DNA of 19,588 bases from Collinsella sp. (GTDB lineage: Bacteria > Actinomycetota > Coriobacteriia > Coriobacteriales > Coriobacteriaceae), in NCBI GenBank assembly GCA_018376905.1, contig JAHAAK010000038.1, forward strand, positions 1 to 19,588. Direction: 5' to 3'. Positions 1 to 7,992 of the stretch are shown piece after piece. The notes below the pieces were generated by a model. It did not search any database. It was given only the letters and a program-made list of their open reading frames with translations, and was not told the DNA's origin. Position numbers and translations under genes: made by a program. Positions within the stretch are counted from its first letter, which is position 1, and every line of letters starts with the position of its first letter.

Positions 1-126
1 GGTCGAGGCGGCATAGGATATCAACCGTATTCCAGATTCCAGTACGCCGGGCCGACTCACTTCGGATCGGGCGCTACACCAACTTTCTCGACACTACCAT
101 CAAAGACTTGATAAACCGATGAATGA

Positions 127-351
127 GCAAAGCAACGTTGGGCTGAGAAAGTGTTGGGCAATGACGCTTGGATCGGGTGCTGCGTACAAATAATGTCCGG
201 CGTCACTGTTGGCTCGCACGCCATTGTGGGTGAAGTGGTCGCGCGTAATTTCCCGGAGCGACCGGTTGTTGGCGGCGTGCCGGCGCGTGTAATCAACAAG
301 AGGAACAGATATACCAGGCCATTGAGGCCGCTAAAGTTTGGAATATGGAAA
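127..351 (+). pseudogene. 3' remnant of a hexapeptide-repeat (LbH) O-acetyltransferase
   Basis: The reading frame opens after a TGA at 124-126. From about 151 it encodes the C-terminal turns of a left-handed beta-helix acetyltransferase: GNDAWIG, then SGVTVGSHAIVG, then the usual closing GGVPARVI. Such enzymes transfer acetyl groups to sugars during polysaccharide synthesis. The N-terminal turns and the catalytic region are absent from this frame. Another frame at about 45-123 reads RIGRYTNFLDTTIKD, which could be the frameshifted front part, but that is speculative. No stop separates the remnant from the downstream flippase, so the two are one open frame. The helix near VGEVVARNF also looks shortened against the family pattern. 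It is a remnant rather than a working enzyme. I am confident of the family and less sure of the exact limits. Confidence 0.7.
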
Positions 352-1782
352 GTGTCTAAATCAAATACGGGCATGCGCAGTGCTGCCCTTATGCAGTTTG
401 GGTCTAAGTATGTCAGCATGGGTGCTCAACTCGTGATAACGGCTGTGCTGGCAAGACTTATCTCGCCGGGTGACTTTGGGCTTATGGCTATTGTCACCGT
501 GTTCACTGGGCTATTCAGCTTGCTTTCTGATATGGGCGTGGGCACTGCTATCGTGCAGTATCGCGACCTTACGGAACGTGATTATGGCGGTCTATTTGCA
601 TTTTCGGCACTTTTGGCTGCAGGGCTTTCTCTGGCCTTTTGTGCCGCATCGCCATTCATCGCCGCAGTCTACGGGGACGCCCGGCTTGTGCCCTTGTGCC
701 TTGCCTCGGCCCCCGCGCTGCTGTTCTCCACGCTCAATATGGTGCCAAATGGCCTTATGCTCAAGGAGTTGCGCTTCGCCGCCATTGGCGTACGTCTTGT
801 GGCGGCTACAGTAGTCTCTGGAGGGGTCGCAATCGCGGCCTCCGCCTTGGGTGCGGGCTGCTATGCGCTCGTCCTTCAGACTGTGCTATCTGCAGCGGTG
901 GTGTTCTTCTGGAACATCGTAGCGCGACCAATCAGGCAGATAAACGCTCATTTCATTTGCACGCTTAAGAAGATATTCTCCTATTCTGCTTACCAGTTTG
1001 GGTTCAGCTTGGTCAATTACTTCTCCCGCAACCTCGATAACATGCTCGTTGGCGGTATGCAGGGAACTGCGGCCTTGGGCTTTTACGATAAGGCTTATAA
1101 ATTGACAACCTATCCCATGACAGCGTTCTCCAGTGTCATAGGCTCGGTCATCCAGCCGTTCATGGCAGAGCATCAAGACGATGTCGACCGCATCTACGAG
1201 TGCTGGATGCGTATCGAAAAGCTGCTCTCGCTAGTGGGTGTTGCTGTGGCGGTGGTATTCAGCTGTGCTTCGGCGGAAATCATTGCTGTCTTCTACGGGC
1301 CAGGATGGGAGCAAGCCGCGCCGGTGTTCGCCGTGCTTGCTTTGTCGGTCTACTTCCAGATGATGGGCAACCCTTCGGGTGCGTTTTTCCAGAGCATAGG
1401 ACGCACCGATTACATGTTTAAGGTTGGTCTTGTGAACACCGCGATCACCATTTCCGGGCTGCTGGCGGGCCTGGCTGGCGGTTCCATCCTCACAGTGGCT
1501 TACGGTATCTTCGTAGCATACTGCCTTCATATGGTTCCTCTAGCGTATTTCCTAGTGAAACGTGGTTTCGGCAGACCTTACTATTGCCTGCTAAATTTCT
1601 TGCCTGAGATTGCTGTTGGCATCGTGGGCATTGCTGCTGTTGCGGGAGTTGGCGCCTTTATACCCATGGAAGATGTTTTCCTCTCTCTCATCGTAAAGTT
1701 GCTTGTGAGCAGCATTGCGCTAATCACTGGATATGCGCTCACTGGCCAGCTGAAATACCTCACGGCTCTAATTAAGAGATAG
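352..1782 (+). CDS. Polysaccharide flippase, Wzx/RfbX-like (MOP superfamily)
   Basis: This is a multi-pass membrane protein of about 476 residues. It begins with the family pattern: a short basic N-terminus, then FGSKYVSMGAQ and the conserved LARLISPGDFGLMAIVTVF. Such proteins flip lipid-linked oligosaccharide repeat units across the cytoplasmic membrane for capsule or exopolysaccharide assembly. Hydrophobic segments alternate throughout (for example LLFSTLNMVPNG and SAYQFGFSLVNYFSRNLDN), and the protein ends in two hydrophobic helices, as usual for the roughly 480-residue family. I chose GTG at 352, with a GGAA stretch just upstream. ATG at 373 is the alternative. The frame stays open upstream into an acetyltransferase remnant, so a longer fused product is possible. 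It lies 62 bases before ugd and probably belongs to the same polysaccharide operon. Confidence 0.85.
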   Translation: MSKSNTGMRSAALMQFGSKYVSMGAQLVITAVLARLISPGDFGLMAIVTVFTGLFSLLSDMGVGTAIVQYRDLTERDYGGLFAFSALLAAGLSLAFCAASPFIAAVYGDARLVPLCLASAPALLFSTLNMVPNGLMLKELRFAAIGVRLVAATVVSGGVAIAASALGAGCYALVLQTVLSAAVVFFWNIVARPIRQINAHFICTLKKIFSYSAYQFGFSLVNYFSRNLDNMLVGGMQGTAALGFYDKAYKLTTYPMTAFSSVIGSVIQPFMAEHQDDVDRIYECWMRIEKLLSLVGVAVAVVFSCASAEIIAVFYGPGWEQAAPVFAVLALSVYFQMMGNPSGAFFQSIGRTDYMFKVGLVNTAITISGLLAGLAGGSILTVAYGIFVAYCLHMVPLAYFLVKRGFGRPYYCLLNFLPEIAVGIVGIAAVAGVGAFIPMEDVFLSLIVKLLVSSIALITGYALTGQLKYLTALIKR

Positions 1783-1844
1783 CTCATTCTGATCGTTCCA
1801 TCACGTATGGCACCTTGAAAACCCCAGATAGAAAGAAGATTCCC

Positions 1845-3104
1845 ATGAAAATCGCTGTCGCCGGTACCGGCTATGTCGGCCTGTCCCTCGCCGTACTTCT
1901 TTCGCAGTACAACGAGGTGCACGCGCTGGACATCGTGCCCGAGAAGGTCGAGAAGATCAACAACTACCAGTCGCCCATCCAGGACGACGAGATCGAGCGC
2001 TTCCTGGCAGAGGCCAAGGCGGGGGAGCGCGTGCTCGACCTGCTCGCCACCGTGGACGTGGCCGAGGCCTACGCGGGCGCCGACTACGCCGTCATCGCCA
2101 CGCCCACCAACTATGACAGTGACAGGAACTTCTTCGACACGAGCTCCGTCGAGGCCGCCATCGCCGCGGTGCGATCGGTTAACCCGGACGCCTGGATCGT
2201 CATCAAGTCGACCATCCCCGTCGGCTACACCGCGGGCCTGCGCGAGAGGCTGGGCGACAGCAAGATCTTCTTCAGCCCCGAGTTCCTGCGCGAGAGCAAG
2301 GCCCTCTACGACAACCTGCACCCCAGCCGCATCGTGGTCGGTGCGCCCAAGGAGGACGCCGAGGCCGTCGCGGCGGCCGAGAAGTTCGCCGGCCTGCTCG
2401 CGCAGGGTGCCGACCCCGCCGAGCTGGAGCGCGTGAACGCCGACGGATCCAAGGGCATCCCGGAGCTCGTGCTGGGCACCACCGAGGCCGAGGCCGTCAA
2501 GCTGTTCGCCAACACCTACCTGGCGCTGCGCGTGGCATACTTCAACGAGCTCGACACCTACTGCGAGGTGCGAGGCCTCAACACCCGCGACGTCATCGAC
2601 GGCGTGTGCCTGGAGCCGCGCATCGGGTCGCATTACAACAACCCCAGCTTCGGCTATGGCGGCTACTGCCTGCCCAAGGACACCAAGCAGCTGCTCGCGA
2701 ACTACAAGGACGTGCCGCAGAACCTGATCGAGGCCATCGTGGAGGCCAACCGCACCCGCAAGGACTTCGTCGCCGACGAGGTGCTGCAGATGGTGTGGGA
2801 CCGCGTCTACGCCGGCAAGGAGAAGCCGGTCGTGGGCGTGTACCGCCTGACGATGAAGTCGAACTCCGACAACTTCCGCGCGAGCTCCATCCAGGGCGTC
2901 ATGAAGCGCGTGAAGGCCAAGGGCGTGCCCGTGGTGGTCTACGAGCCCACGCTGGACGCGCCGGAGTTCTTCGGCTCCGAGGTGACCCACGACCTGGAGG
3001 CCTTCAAGGCCGCCTGCGACGTGATCGTCGCCAACCGCTGGAGCGACGAGCTCGCGGACGTGGCAGATAAGGTGTACACGAGGGATCTGTTTAAGCGGGA
3101 CTAG
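1845..3104 (+). CDS. ugd: UDP-glucose 6-dehydrogenase
   Basis: This cytoplasmic enzyme oxidises UDP-glucose twice with NAD+ to UDP-glucuronate, a capsule and exopolysaccharide precursor. The 419-residue protein opens with the NAD-binding Rossmann motif GTGYVG (residues 7-12). It carries the central substrate-binding region (KSTIPVGYT, FFSPEFLRES) and the active-site cysteine in GYGGYCLPKDTKQL, followed by the C-terminal UDP-binding domain. ATG at 1845 has a GAAAGAAG ribosome site 6 bases upstream. A TTG at 1815 would only add ten poorly conserved residues. Codon use is strongly GC-rich and core-like. It follows the flippase and precedes a strong terminator, so it is probably the last gene of the polysaccharide operon. 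A decayed second copy of its 3' half lies at 7280-7876. Confidence 0.95.
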   Translation: MKIAVAGTGYVGLSLAVLLSQYNEVHALDIVPEKVEKINNYQSPIQDDEIERFLAEAKAGERVLDLLATVDVAEAYAGADYAVIATPTNYDSDRNFFDTSSVEAAIAAVRSVNPDAWIVIKSTIPVGYTAGLRERLGDSKIFFSPEFLRESKALYDNLHPSRIVVGAPKEDAEAVAAAEKFAGLLAQGADPAELERVNADGSKGIPELVLGTTEAEAVKLFANTYLALRVAYFNELDTYCEVRGLNTRDVIDGVCLEPRIGSHYNNPSFGYGGYCLPKDTKQLLANYKDVPQNLIEAIVEANRTRKDFVADEVLQMVWDRVYAGKEKPVVGVYRLTMKSNSDNFRASSIQGVMKRVKAKGVPVVVYEPTLDAPEFFGSEVTHDLEAFKAACDVIVANRWSDELADVADKVYTRDLFKRD

Positions 3105-3159
3105 GGGGAGCGGCTTGTGCCGGGCGAGCTTTGTCTGCTGCGAGATCATCCCACATGAG

Positions 3160-3201
3160 GACGGGGTGTATCGGCTAACGCTAATACACCCCGTCTTTTT
3201 T
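3160..3201 (+). terminator. Rho-independent terminator after ugd
   Basis: A perfect 12-base-pair stem (3160-3171 with 3184-3195, arm GACGGGGTGTAT) with a 12-base loop is followed directly by a run of T. It lies 55 bases after the ugd stop and should end polysaccharide-operon transcription before the mobile element. Confidence 0.92.
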
Positions 3202-3243
3202 AACTCATAAAAATGCAATAACGGATTCCGCGGACGCAGGCTA

Positions 3244-3268
3244 GGCTTATAGGACAAAATGTGTGTCC
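3244..3268 (+). repeat. Left terminal inverted repeat of the IS
   Basis: This 25-base repeat pairs with the right end with three mismatches. Its inner 17 bases (3252-3268, a GGACA...TGTCC dyad) occur again with one change at 3342-3358, inside the element, where they could be a second transposase-binding or regulatory site. Confidence 0.85.
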
Positions 3269-3274
3269 ATGTTG

Positions 3275-3305
3275 GGGGCATCGGCGCAGGTCGATGCCCC
3301 TTTTT
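3275..3305 (+). terminator. Terminator hairpin inside the IS left end
   Basis: A nine-base-pair stem (GGGGCATCG at 3275-3283 with 3292-3300) is followed by five T. It probably shields the transposase gene from transcription entering from outside, a common arrangement in insertion sequences. Confidence 0.75.
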
Positions 3306-3429
3306 CAGCCGTTTAAATTCCGTGCCCGCTTTTAACCGCTCGGACAGAATGTGTGTCCGGTTGCCTATCGTTCCCGCAGGTAGATAACCTTTTCCGGAAC
3401 CGTTAAATACCCTTTCGGAAGAGGTGCCC

Positions 3430-3963
3430 ATGAAGGCCGTTTATTGCCCCTACTGTGGCGGTCGGACCAAGCGCAACGGCAGGACCTCATCGGGGTCCCA
3501 GCGGTGGAGGTGCACGGCCTGCGGCGCGTCGACGACGGTGAGGTACGACGACACGGCGGCAAGGCTGGACGAGTTCCTCGGGTGGCTCCTCTCCAAGGAC
3601 TCCCAGGCGGCGATGCCGGGCGGCGGACGGTCCTTCAGGCGCAGGACGGCCGAGTTCTGGGAGGTCTGGCCCATGATCGAGGGAGGGGTGAACTCGCAGC
3701 TGAGGGCCGTCCTGCGCAACCATCGGGGGCTGACGTCGGTCAAGCGCGTAAGGGCGGTGTTCTGGTGGTGCCATGCTCATTCGGGGGATGCGAGGACGGC
3801 GCGCGAGAAGCTCGCCACGATGCCGACCGACGCGTACATCGACATACTGTTCAGCGTCTACTCCGCCTCGCCGTCGCGCGAGGACGGAGGGCCGGAGTGG
3901 GGCGACAGGGCCGTGTGGGAGGACCTCCACCACAGGGGCCCGTATCCGTTCTGGCTGGATTAA
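3430..3963 (+). pseudogene. Internally deleted IS1249-like transposase
   Basis: The frame is intact at 177 residues, but the protein joins two ends of a transposase of roughly 380-390 residues. The N-terminus has a zinc ribbon (C6-x2-C9 and C28-x2-C31) and the family string MPGGGRSFRRRTAEFWEVWP. The sequence then jumps directly to the C-terminal block IEGGVNSQLRAVLRNHRG...VFWWCHAHS. The middle, which carries the first two acidic residues of the DDE catalytic triad, is missing. The E of IEGGVN is probably the third. The deletion is in frame, so a short DNA-binding protein could still be made. ATG at 3430 follows GGAAGAGG; GTG at 3424 is the alternative. A catalytically dead product might compete for the ends of related elements, but that is only an inference. 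Confidence 0.82.
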
Positions 3964-3987
3964 TGGATGGAAACGGATGTTCTATCG

Positions 3988-4012
3988 GGACACACACATT
4001 GTTCTATAAGCC
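3988..4012 (-). repeat. Right terminal inverted repeat of the IS
   Basis: This is the reverse-complement partner of the left end. The outer nine bases, GGCTTATAG on the minus strand, are identical. The repeat ends 101 bases before the hamA start, so IS-end sequence may supply part of the hamAB promoter: TTGTTC at 3999, then TATATT at 4020 with a short 15-base spacer. Confidence 0.85.
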
Positions 4013-4113
4013 TTCATTTTATATTAGATTTAAATCCTGGGCTAAGTCTATGAGGTTCCTGAAGCAACAAAACAATCCATTGATTAAAATAAACTAGGGC
4101 AGGTGATCATCGG

Positions 4114-4887
4114 ATGCTATTTACAGGGGTTATTGAAAAGGAGCTATCCGATCGAATTCGCCTAACGTATTTTAACGTCATCGAAAATGACGACTTCGAT
4201 GAATGTCTAAATCAATGCCTGCCCTCTATTTGGTTTGGCCCTAAAGACCCACGTTCTCTAGAAGTAACAAAGACGAAAATCTCGAAATACTTTGAATCAA
4301 AACTTAAAAGTCGCCGCTTAGTTTGCGGTTCTTGTGCTGAGATTTTCTTGCATGCCTATTTAGGATACAACGGCTATCAGCAGGTTTGTCTTGGATCAAA
4401 TCTAGAAGAGGGTTCGATCAAAAAAGGATTTGACGGTTTCTATTTAAAAGATGATGAATACTGGTTGATGGAGAGCAAATCGTCAATTTTTGGAAATACG
4501 ACTCACTTTAGCAAAGCTAAAGAAGCTTATAAGGATCTCTGTGACAAAATTAACGATTTTAAGGGAAATGACCCTTGGGATAATGCTCTAAATCACGCTA
4601 TAGTAGCTGGTGCTGAAGGGTCCATTCTTAAACAGATCAGAATGCTTTCGGACGATTTTACTCTCGGTCGTGCCCATAGTGCCGACGAATTTAACATGAT
4701 CCCTTGTGGTACTGTTTTTATTGACAGTGTTCTGACTATTGAAGAAGTTGAAAAACTATCGATTGACGTTTCACAGTTTTTCGAAAAACAGAGCTACTCA
4801 GCCATACACATAGTTTGCGTCTCACATTTGGCATTAGTTGGTTTTCTTCGATATTTGAACTTGGAGTACACAGATGAGCGATGCTAG
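4114..4887 (+). CDS. hamA: HamA, DUF1837 nuclease subunit of Hachiman defence
   Basis: This 257-residue protein has the DUF1837 signature: CAEIFLH (74-80), NLEEGSIKKGFDGFY (96-110) and WLMESKS (117-123). D107, E120 and K122 form a PD-(D/E)xK-type nuclease site (D, then ExK). In Hachiman, HamA is the nuclease effector held inactive by the HamB helicase; on sensing phage-associated DNA damage the complex degrades DNA and stops infection. It is the first gene of the pair and overlaps hamB by 14 bases. The gene is visibly AT-richer than ugd, which suggests horizontal acquisition. An AGGTG ribosome site lies 8 bases before ATG at 4114. The nearest alternative name is an AbpAB-type pair, but the domains and layout fit Hachiman better. 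Confidence 0.85.
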   Translation: MLFTGVIEKELSDRIRLTYFNVIENDDFDECLNQCLPSIWFGPKDPRSLEVTKTKISKYFESKLKSRRLVCGSCAEIFLHAYLGYNGYQQVCLGSNLEEGSIKKGFDGFYLKDDEYWLMESKSSIFGNTTHFSKAKEAYKDLCDKINDFKGNDPWDNALNHAIVAGAEGSILKQIRMLSDDFTLGRAHSADEFNMIPCGTVFIDSVLTIEEVEKLSIDVSQFFEKQSYSAIHIVCVSHLALVGFLRYLNLEYTDERC

Positions 4888-7261
4888 CTCCATTACAAAA
4901 TTAAAGAACAACAGTGCTTTTAAGTTGGTAGTCAATAAACTACTTTTAGATAAGGAGCTCACGAAAAGAGAGTCAACGTTTCTTCTTTCTGCCGCAATTG
5001 CTTTGTTAAGGTACGGGCTAAAAGATAAGAACCGAACAAGAAGTCTCGAGTTTGCATACTGGATAATTCTAAATTACTCGCTGAGTACGGGTGATTATAG
5101 GCCCCTGTACGATCTCTCATTTGAATTGGGCCTCTACCCATTGGCCAAATCAATTGTTGATCTTGATGAAAGGCGCTTTGATACTCTGAAGGATTACATT
5201 GCTCTAGCTGAAATCAAAGAGAACTTTACCAAAGGCGTGACGCTTACTCTCGAGCAGAAGTTGTCCGACAGGTCTTTCTTTTCCTACTCGGGAGAAGGGT
5301 TCGCCTATATTGCTCCGACCTCGTTTGGTAAGACTGAGCGCTTGGTTAAAGCTGTACTGGACGATAAAAGCGGATCCCGGCCTTGTGTAATTGTGCCGAC
5401 AAAATCACTTCTCGCACAAACACGCGATGATGTATTTAAGCATCACCCTAGAGCAAAAGTTATTACTCATGACGAAATGTACCAGAGCGAACAGGCGTTC
5501 ATCGCAATCCTTACTCAAGAGAGGGCGATACGTTTATTAGAAGCGAATCAGACATTATCCTTTTCGAGCGTGTTTATAGACGAGGCACACAACGCTTTTG
5601 ATGTCGATGATCGCGCTTTATTAATTTCACGCCTCATCCGTGAGTCTAAACTCCGCAACCCCTCGACAAAGTTCTACTACTTTAGTCCAGTTATCAACGA
5701 CATTAACCTTCTGTCCGCTATCTCTGGCTTCGAGGTTGAGGGATGCAAAATCAGCAAAAGCATGAAAGAGCCTCGTTATTATCTACTTGACAACGGGGGA
5801 GCTTTGCATGAATACAACAGGTTCTTTAATAGCTTTTGCGAGGTTTCTTCCTTCAATGGCACTTGGGATTGCCTGAAGAATAGGGCGACTGCTAAAAATC
5901 TAGTATTCTTGTCTTCCCCCAGAAAGGTCCGCGAAGCGGCCTTGGATTTAGCAAACAGTTTGCCTGATGACCCAGTCGCACCCGAACTCGCTAGGGTCAT
6001 TTATGCACTGACCGAGCACGTGAGCCCTTTATATGACGAAATACTGTGTCTGCGACACGGTGTTGTATACCTGCATGGGCAGATGCCGGATGGAATTAAA
6101 AACTATCTACTTGACCGTGCTGCGAAGCTGGATTCGATTCGATATATAATTGCAAATGAAGTCATCATGGAGGGTATTAATCTTCCATTTGATTCTGTTT
6201 TTATTCTCGAGCTGCGCACAAAAAGGCGCTCAGCACTAATTAACTTAATCGGTCGTGCGTCTCGGTTAAATTACGTTTTTTGCGATAGGCCTCATCTCAA
6301 AAGACTAAGCCCACAAGTAATCTTTGCGGAATCAAAATGGACGAGGTCGAGACCGACCATGACAAACGCTATCGCGGAATTGCATGGCGTTGGTTTTAAG
6401 GATCGTGGGGACAATCTACGAATTAGAAAATCCAAAGGTGAGTCACTCAGCGATAAAGAAAGCAAGCGTCTTGATTTCGAAGACAGTTTGATTCAAAGCT
6501 ACAATCGGCCGAACGATGATCTCGAAATATTGTTAGATCGTTCTGGACTTCGTTCTATGTATGAAAACTGGGAGGATGCAAAAGTTGAGATAGTTAAGAG
6601 ATTAAACACGCTCGAAACAGCCCCTGGGAATAGCGTGCTCGAACTAATATGTAGTTATTTTATTGATAATGGTTTTGTTTTCTCTGATTCATATCTAAGA
6701 GTCAGAAATTTACGCAAACAATTGCCTTTTTATCAAAGCTATCTTGAGAACAAGTCAACGAAATCGCTTAGTCAGCGTCTTGCTGCCGATATTCCATTTT
6801 GGAAAAAGAAGGCTGAGACCACGCACGATTATCTTTATGTTGGGCACAGCTTTGGTGAGATCAATTTTCAAGGTCTTGTCGATGGCAAATGTAGCTATGT
6901 TGATATTAGTCAAAAAAATGATGCCGAGTTACCAGCACTTTTCTTGGCAAAATATAAGACAGAGGACGATTATCTTGGGTTCACTTTGTCTAAATTCGTT
7001 CGTGTTCTATATAAGACGGGTCATATCGATCCAGAGCAGTACTACATGTTCTTATACGGGACGTCCGACAAGGAAAGCGTTGAGCTAATTCAAGCTGGAG
7101 TCCCTTTGTCCTTAATCAACATACTGAAAGAGAATAATTTGCTTAATGAAATTTGTTTTGACCAATACGGAAATATCAGTATTGGTGTTGGGCTTAGGCG
7201 TTTTTCGAACAAAGTGGACGACTACACAAGATTTGAAATTGACCAATTCAATATTGAGTAA
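4874..7261 (+). CDS. hamB: HamB, DEAH-box SF2 helicase subunit of Hachiman defence
   Basis: This 795-residue superfamily 2 helicase has motif I APTSFGKT (147-154), motif Ia VPTKSLLAQ (174-182), motif II DEAH within VFIDEAHNAFD (233-243), a motif V region ANEVIMEGINLP (427-438) and motif VI IGRASRLN (459-466). About 145 residues of helical sequence precede the helicase core. After motif VI lies a long C-terminal region of more than 300 residues without obvious motifs. HamB is the ATP-driven DNA sensor that controls the HamA nuclease. It starts inside hamA, with GGAG 7 bases before ATG at 4874, so the two are translationally coupled and probably made in fixed ratio. It is somewhat shorter than the HamB proteins I recall (about 850 or more). 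AT-rich codon use matches hamA. It stops 18 bases before the ugd' scar. Confidence 0.86.
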   Translation: MSDASSITKLKNNSAFKLVVNKLLLDKELTKRESTFLLSAAIALLRYGLKDKNRTRSLEFAYWIILNYSLSTGDYRPLYDLSFELGLYPLAKSIVDLDERRFDTLKDYIALAEIKENFTKGVTLTLEQKLSDRSFFSYSGEGFAYIAPTSFGKTERLVKAVLDDKSGSRPCVIVPTKSLLAQTRDDVFKHHPRAKVITHDEMYQSEQAFIAILTQERAIRLLEANQTLSFSSVFIDEAHNAFDVDDRALLISRLIRESKLRNPSTKFYYFSPVINDINLLSAISGFEVEGCKISKSMKEPRYYLLDNGGALHEYNRFFNSFCEVSSFNGTWDCLKNRATAKNLVFLSSPRKVREAALDLANSLPDDPVAPELARVIYALTEHVSPLYDEILCLRHGVVYLHGQMPDGIKNYLLDRAAKLDSIRYIIANEVIMEGINLPFDSVFILELRTKRRSALINLIGRASRLNYVFCDRPHLKRLSPQVIFAESKWTRSRPTMTNAIAELHGVGFKDRGDNLRIRKSKGESLSDKESKRLDFEDSLIQSYNRPNDDLEILLDRSGLRSMYENWEDAKVEIVKRLNTLETAPGNSVLELICSYFIDNGFVFSDSYLRVRNLRKQLPFYQSYLENKSTKSLSQRLAADIPFWKKKAETTHDYLYVGHSFGEINFQGLVDGKCSYVDISQKNDAELPALFLAKYKTEDDYLGFTLSKFVRVLYKTGHIDPEQYYMFLYGTSDKESVELIQAGVPLSLINILKENNLLNEICFDQYGNISIGVGLRRFSNKVDDYTRFEIDQFNIE

Positions 7262-7279
7262 CTGTCGATTAATTTGAAG

Positions 7280-7876
7280 GCCAACACCTACCTTGTCCTC
7301 TATGTGATCCACTTCAACAGGCTTGACACCTGCTGCGAGGTTCGCGGTCAAAACACCCGCGTCGTCATCGACGGCTTGTTCCTGGAGCCGAGCATCGGAT
7401 CGCACTACAACAACTCCAGCTTCGGCTACGGCTGCTACTGCCTGCCCAAGGACACCAAGCAGTTGCTGGCCAACTACAAGGACGTGCCGCAGAACCTGAT
7501 CGAGGCCATCGTCGAGGATAACCGCACCCGCAAGGACTTCGTCGCCGACGAAGTGCTGCAGATGGTCTGGGACCGCGTGTACGGGGGCAAGCCGAAGCCG
7601 GTCGTGGGCGTCTACCGCCTGACGATGAAGTCCAACCCGACAACTTCCGCGCGAGCTCCATCCAGGGCGTCGTGAAGCGCGTGAAGGCCAAGGGCGTGCC
7701 CGTGGAGGTCTACGAGTCTACGCTGGACGCGCCCGAGTTCTTCGGCTCAGAGGTGACCCACGACCTGGAGGTCTTCAAGGCCGGCTGCGACGTGATTGTG
7801 GCCAACCACTGGAGCGACGAGCTCGCGGACGTGGCGGACAAAGTGTATACGGGGGACCTGTGTGAAAAGGGACTAG
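7280..7876 (+). pseudogene. Decayed duplicate of the 3' half of ugd
   Basis: This stretch aligns end to end with ugd 2508-3104. Both spans are 597 bases long, and most bases agree by eye. It starts abruptly at the shared word GCCAACACCTACC and lacks the NAD-binding half. One base is lost near 7636 (AACCCGAC against AACTCCGAC) and one gained near 7865. These shift the frame twice, and the second shift hides the original stop. Missense changes are frequent, including GYGGYCLPKD to GYGCYCLPKD. It begins just after hamB, so the IS and Hachiman genes lie between an intact ugd and this partial copy. That layout suggests insertion or allele exchange that left part of an older, divergent ugd behind. 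It has no coding function. Confidence 0.92.
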
Positions 7877-7938
7877 GAGATCTGGGCTTCGATTGTGAGC
7901 TCGCATCGATGACTACTCATTAGTTGCATGGAATGTAA

Positions 7939-7981
7939 AATCAAATAGCTTCGGAGTTTGTTGCTAGCTGTTGATTTGATT
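7939..7981. repeat. Inverted repeat upstream of the membrane-protein gene
   Basis: AATCAAAT (7939-7946) and ATTTGATT (7974-7981) form perfect eight-base arms around a 27-base centre, ending 11 bases before the gene start. It could be a regulator site or a leader hairpin. Chance is possible at this arm length. Confidence 0.35.
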
Positions 7982-7992
7982 GGAAACTGAAG

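Larger units (their letters stand above)
3244..4012 (+). mobile_element. Defective IS1249-like (IS256 family) element
   Basis: The element is bounded by 25-base terminal inverted repeats (3244-3268 and 3988-4012) that match at 22 of 25 positions without gaps; both begin GGCTTATAG from the outside. Inside lies a transposase gene of the IS1249 type with its middle removed, leaving 769 bp against roughly 1.3 kb for intact relatives (from memory). A terminator-like hairpin sits just inside the left end. No target-site duplication is visible: the left flank ends GCAGGCTA and the right flank begins TTCATTTT. The insertion is therefore old, or its flanks have recombined. It lies directly before the Hachiman genes. 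It probably cannot move by itself, but its ends could be used by a full-length relative elsewhere in the genome. Confidence 0.82.

Noticed and set aside
57..419. Minus-strand frame of 120 codons at the left edge
   Set aside because: It lies opposite the acetyltransferase remnant and flippase start, shows no motifs, and no start signal supports it.
1581..3431. Very long minus-strand frame (616 codons) opposite ugd
   Set aside because: It is the complement of a strongly GC-biased gene. Its sequence is low in complexity (H, V, L, G, D repeats), and it crosses the ugd terminator.
3235..4021. Target-site duplication around the IS
   Set aside because: The bases just outside the two inverted repeats (GCAGGCTA and TTCATTTT) do not match over 8-9 bases.
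3444..4097. Overlapping frame through the transposase
   Set aside because: It is a frame-shifted shadow of the zinc-ribbon transposase, whose own frame gives a clear family match.
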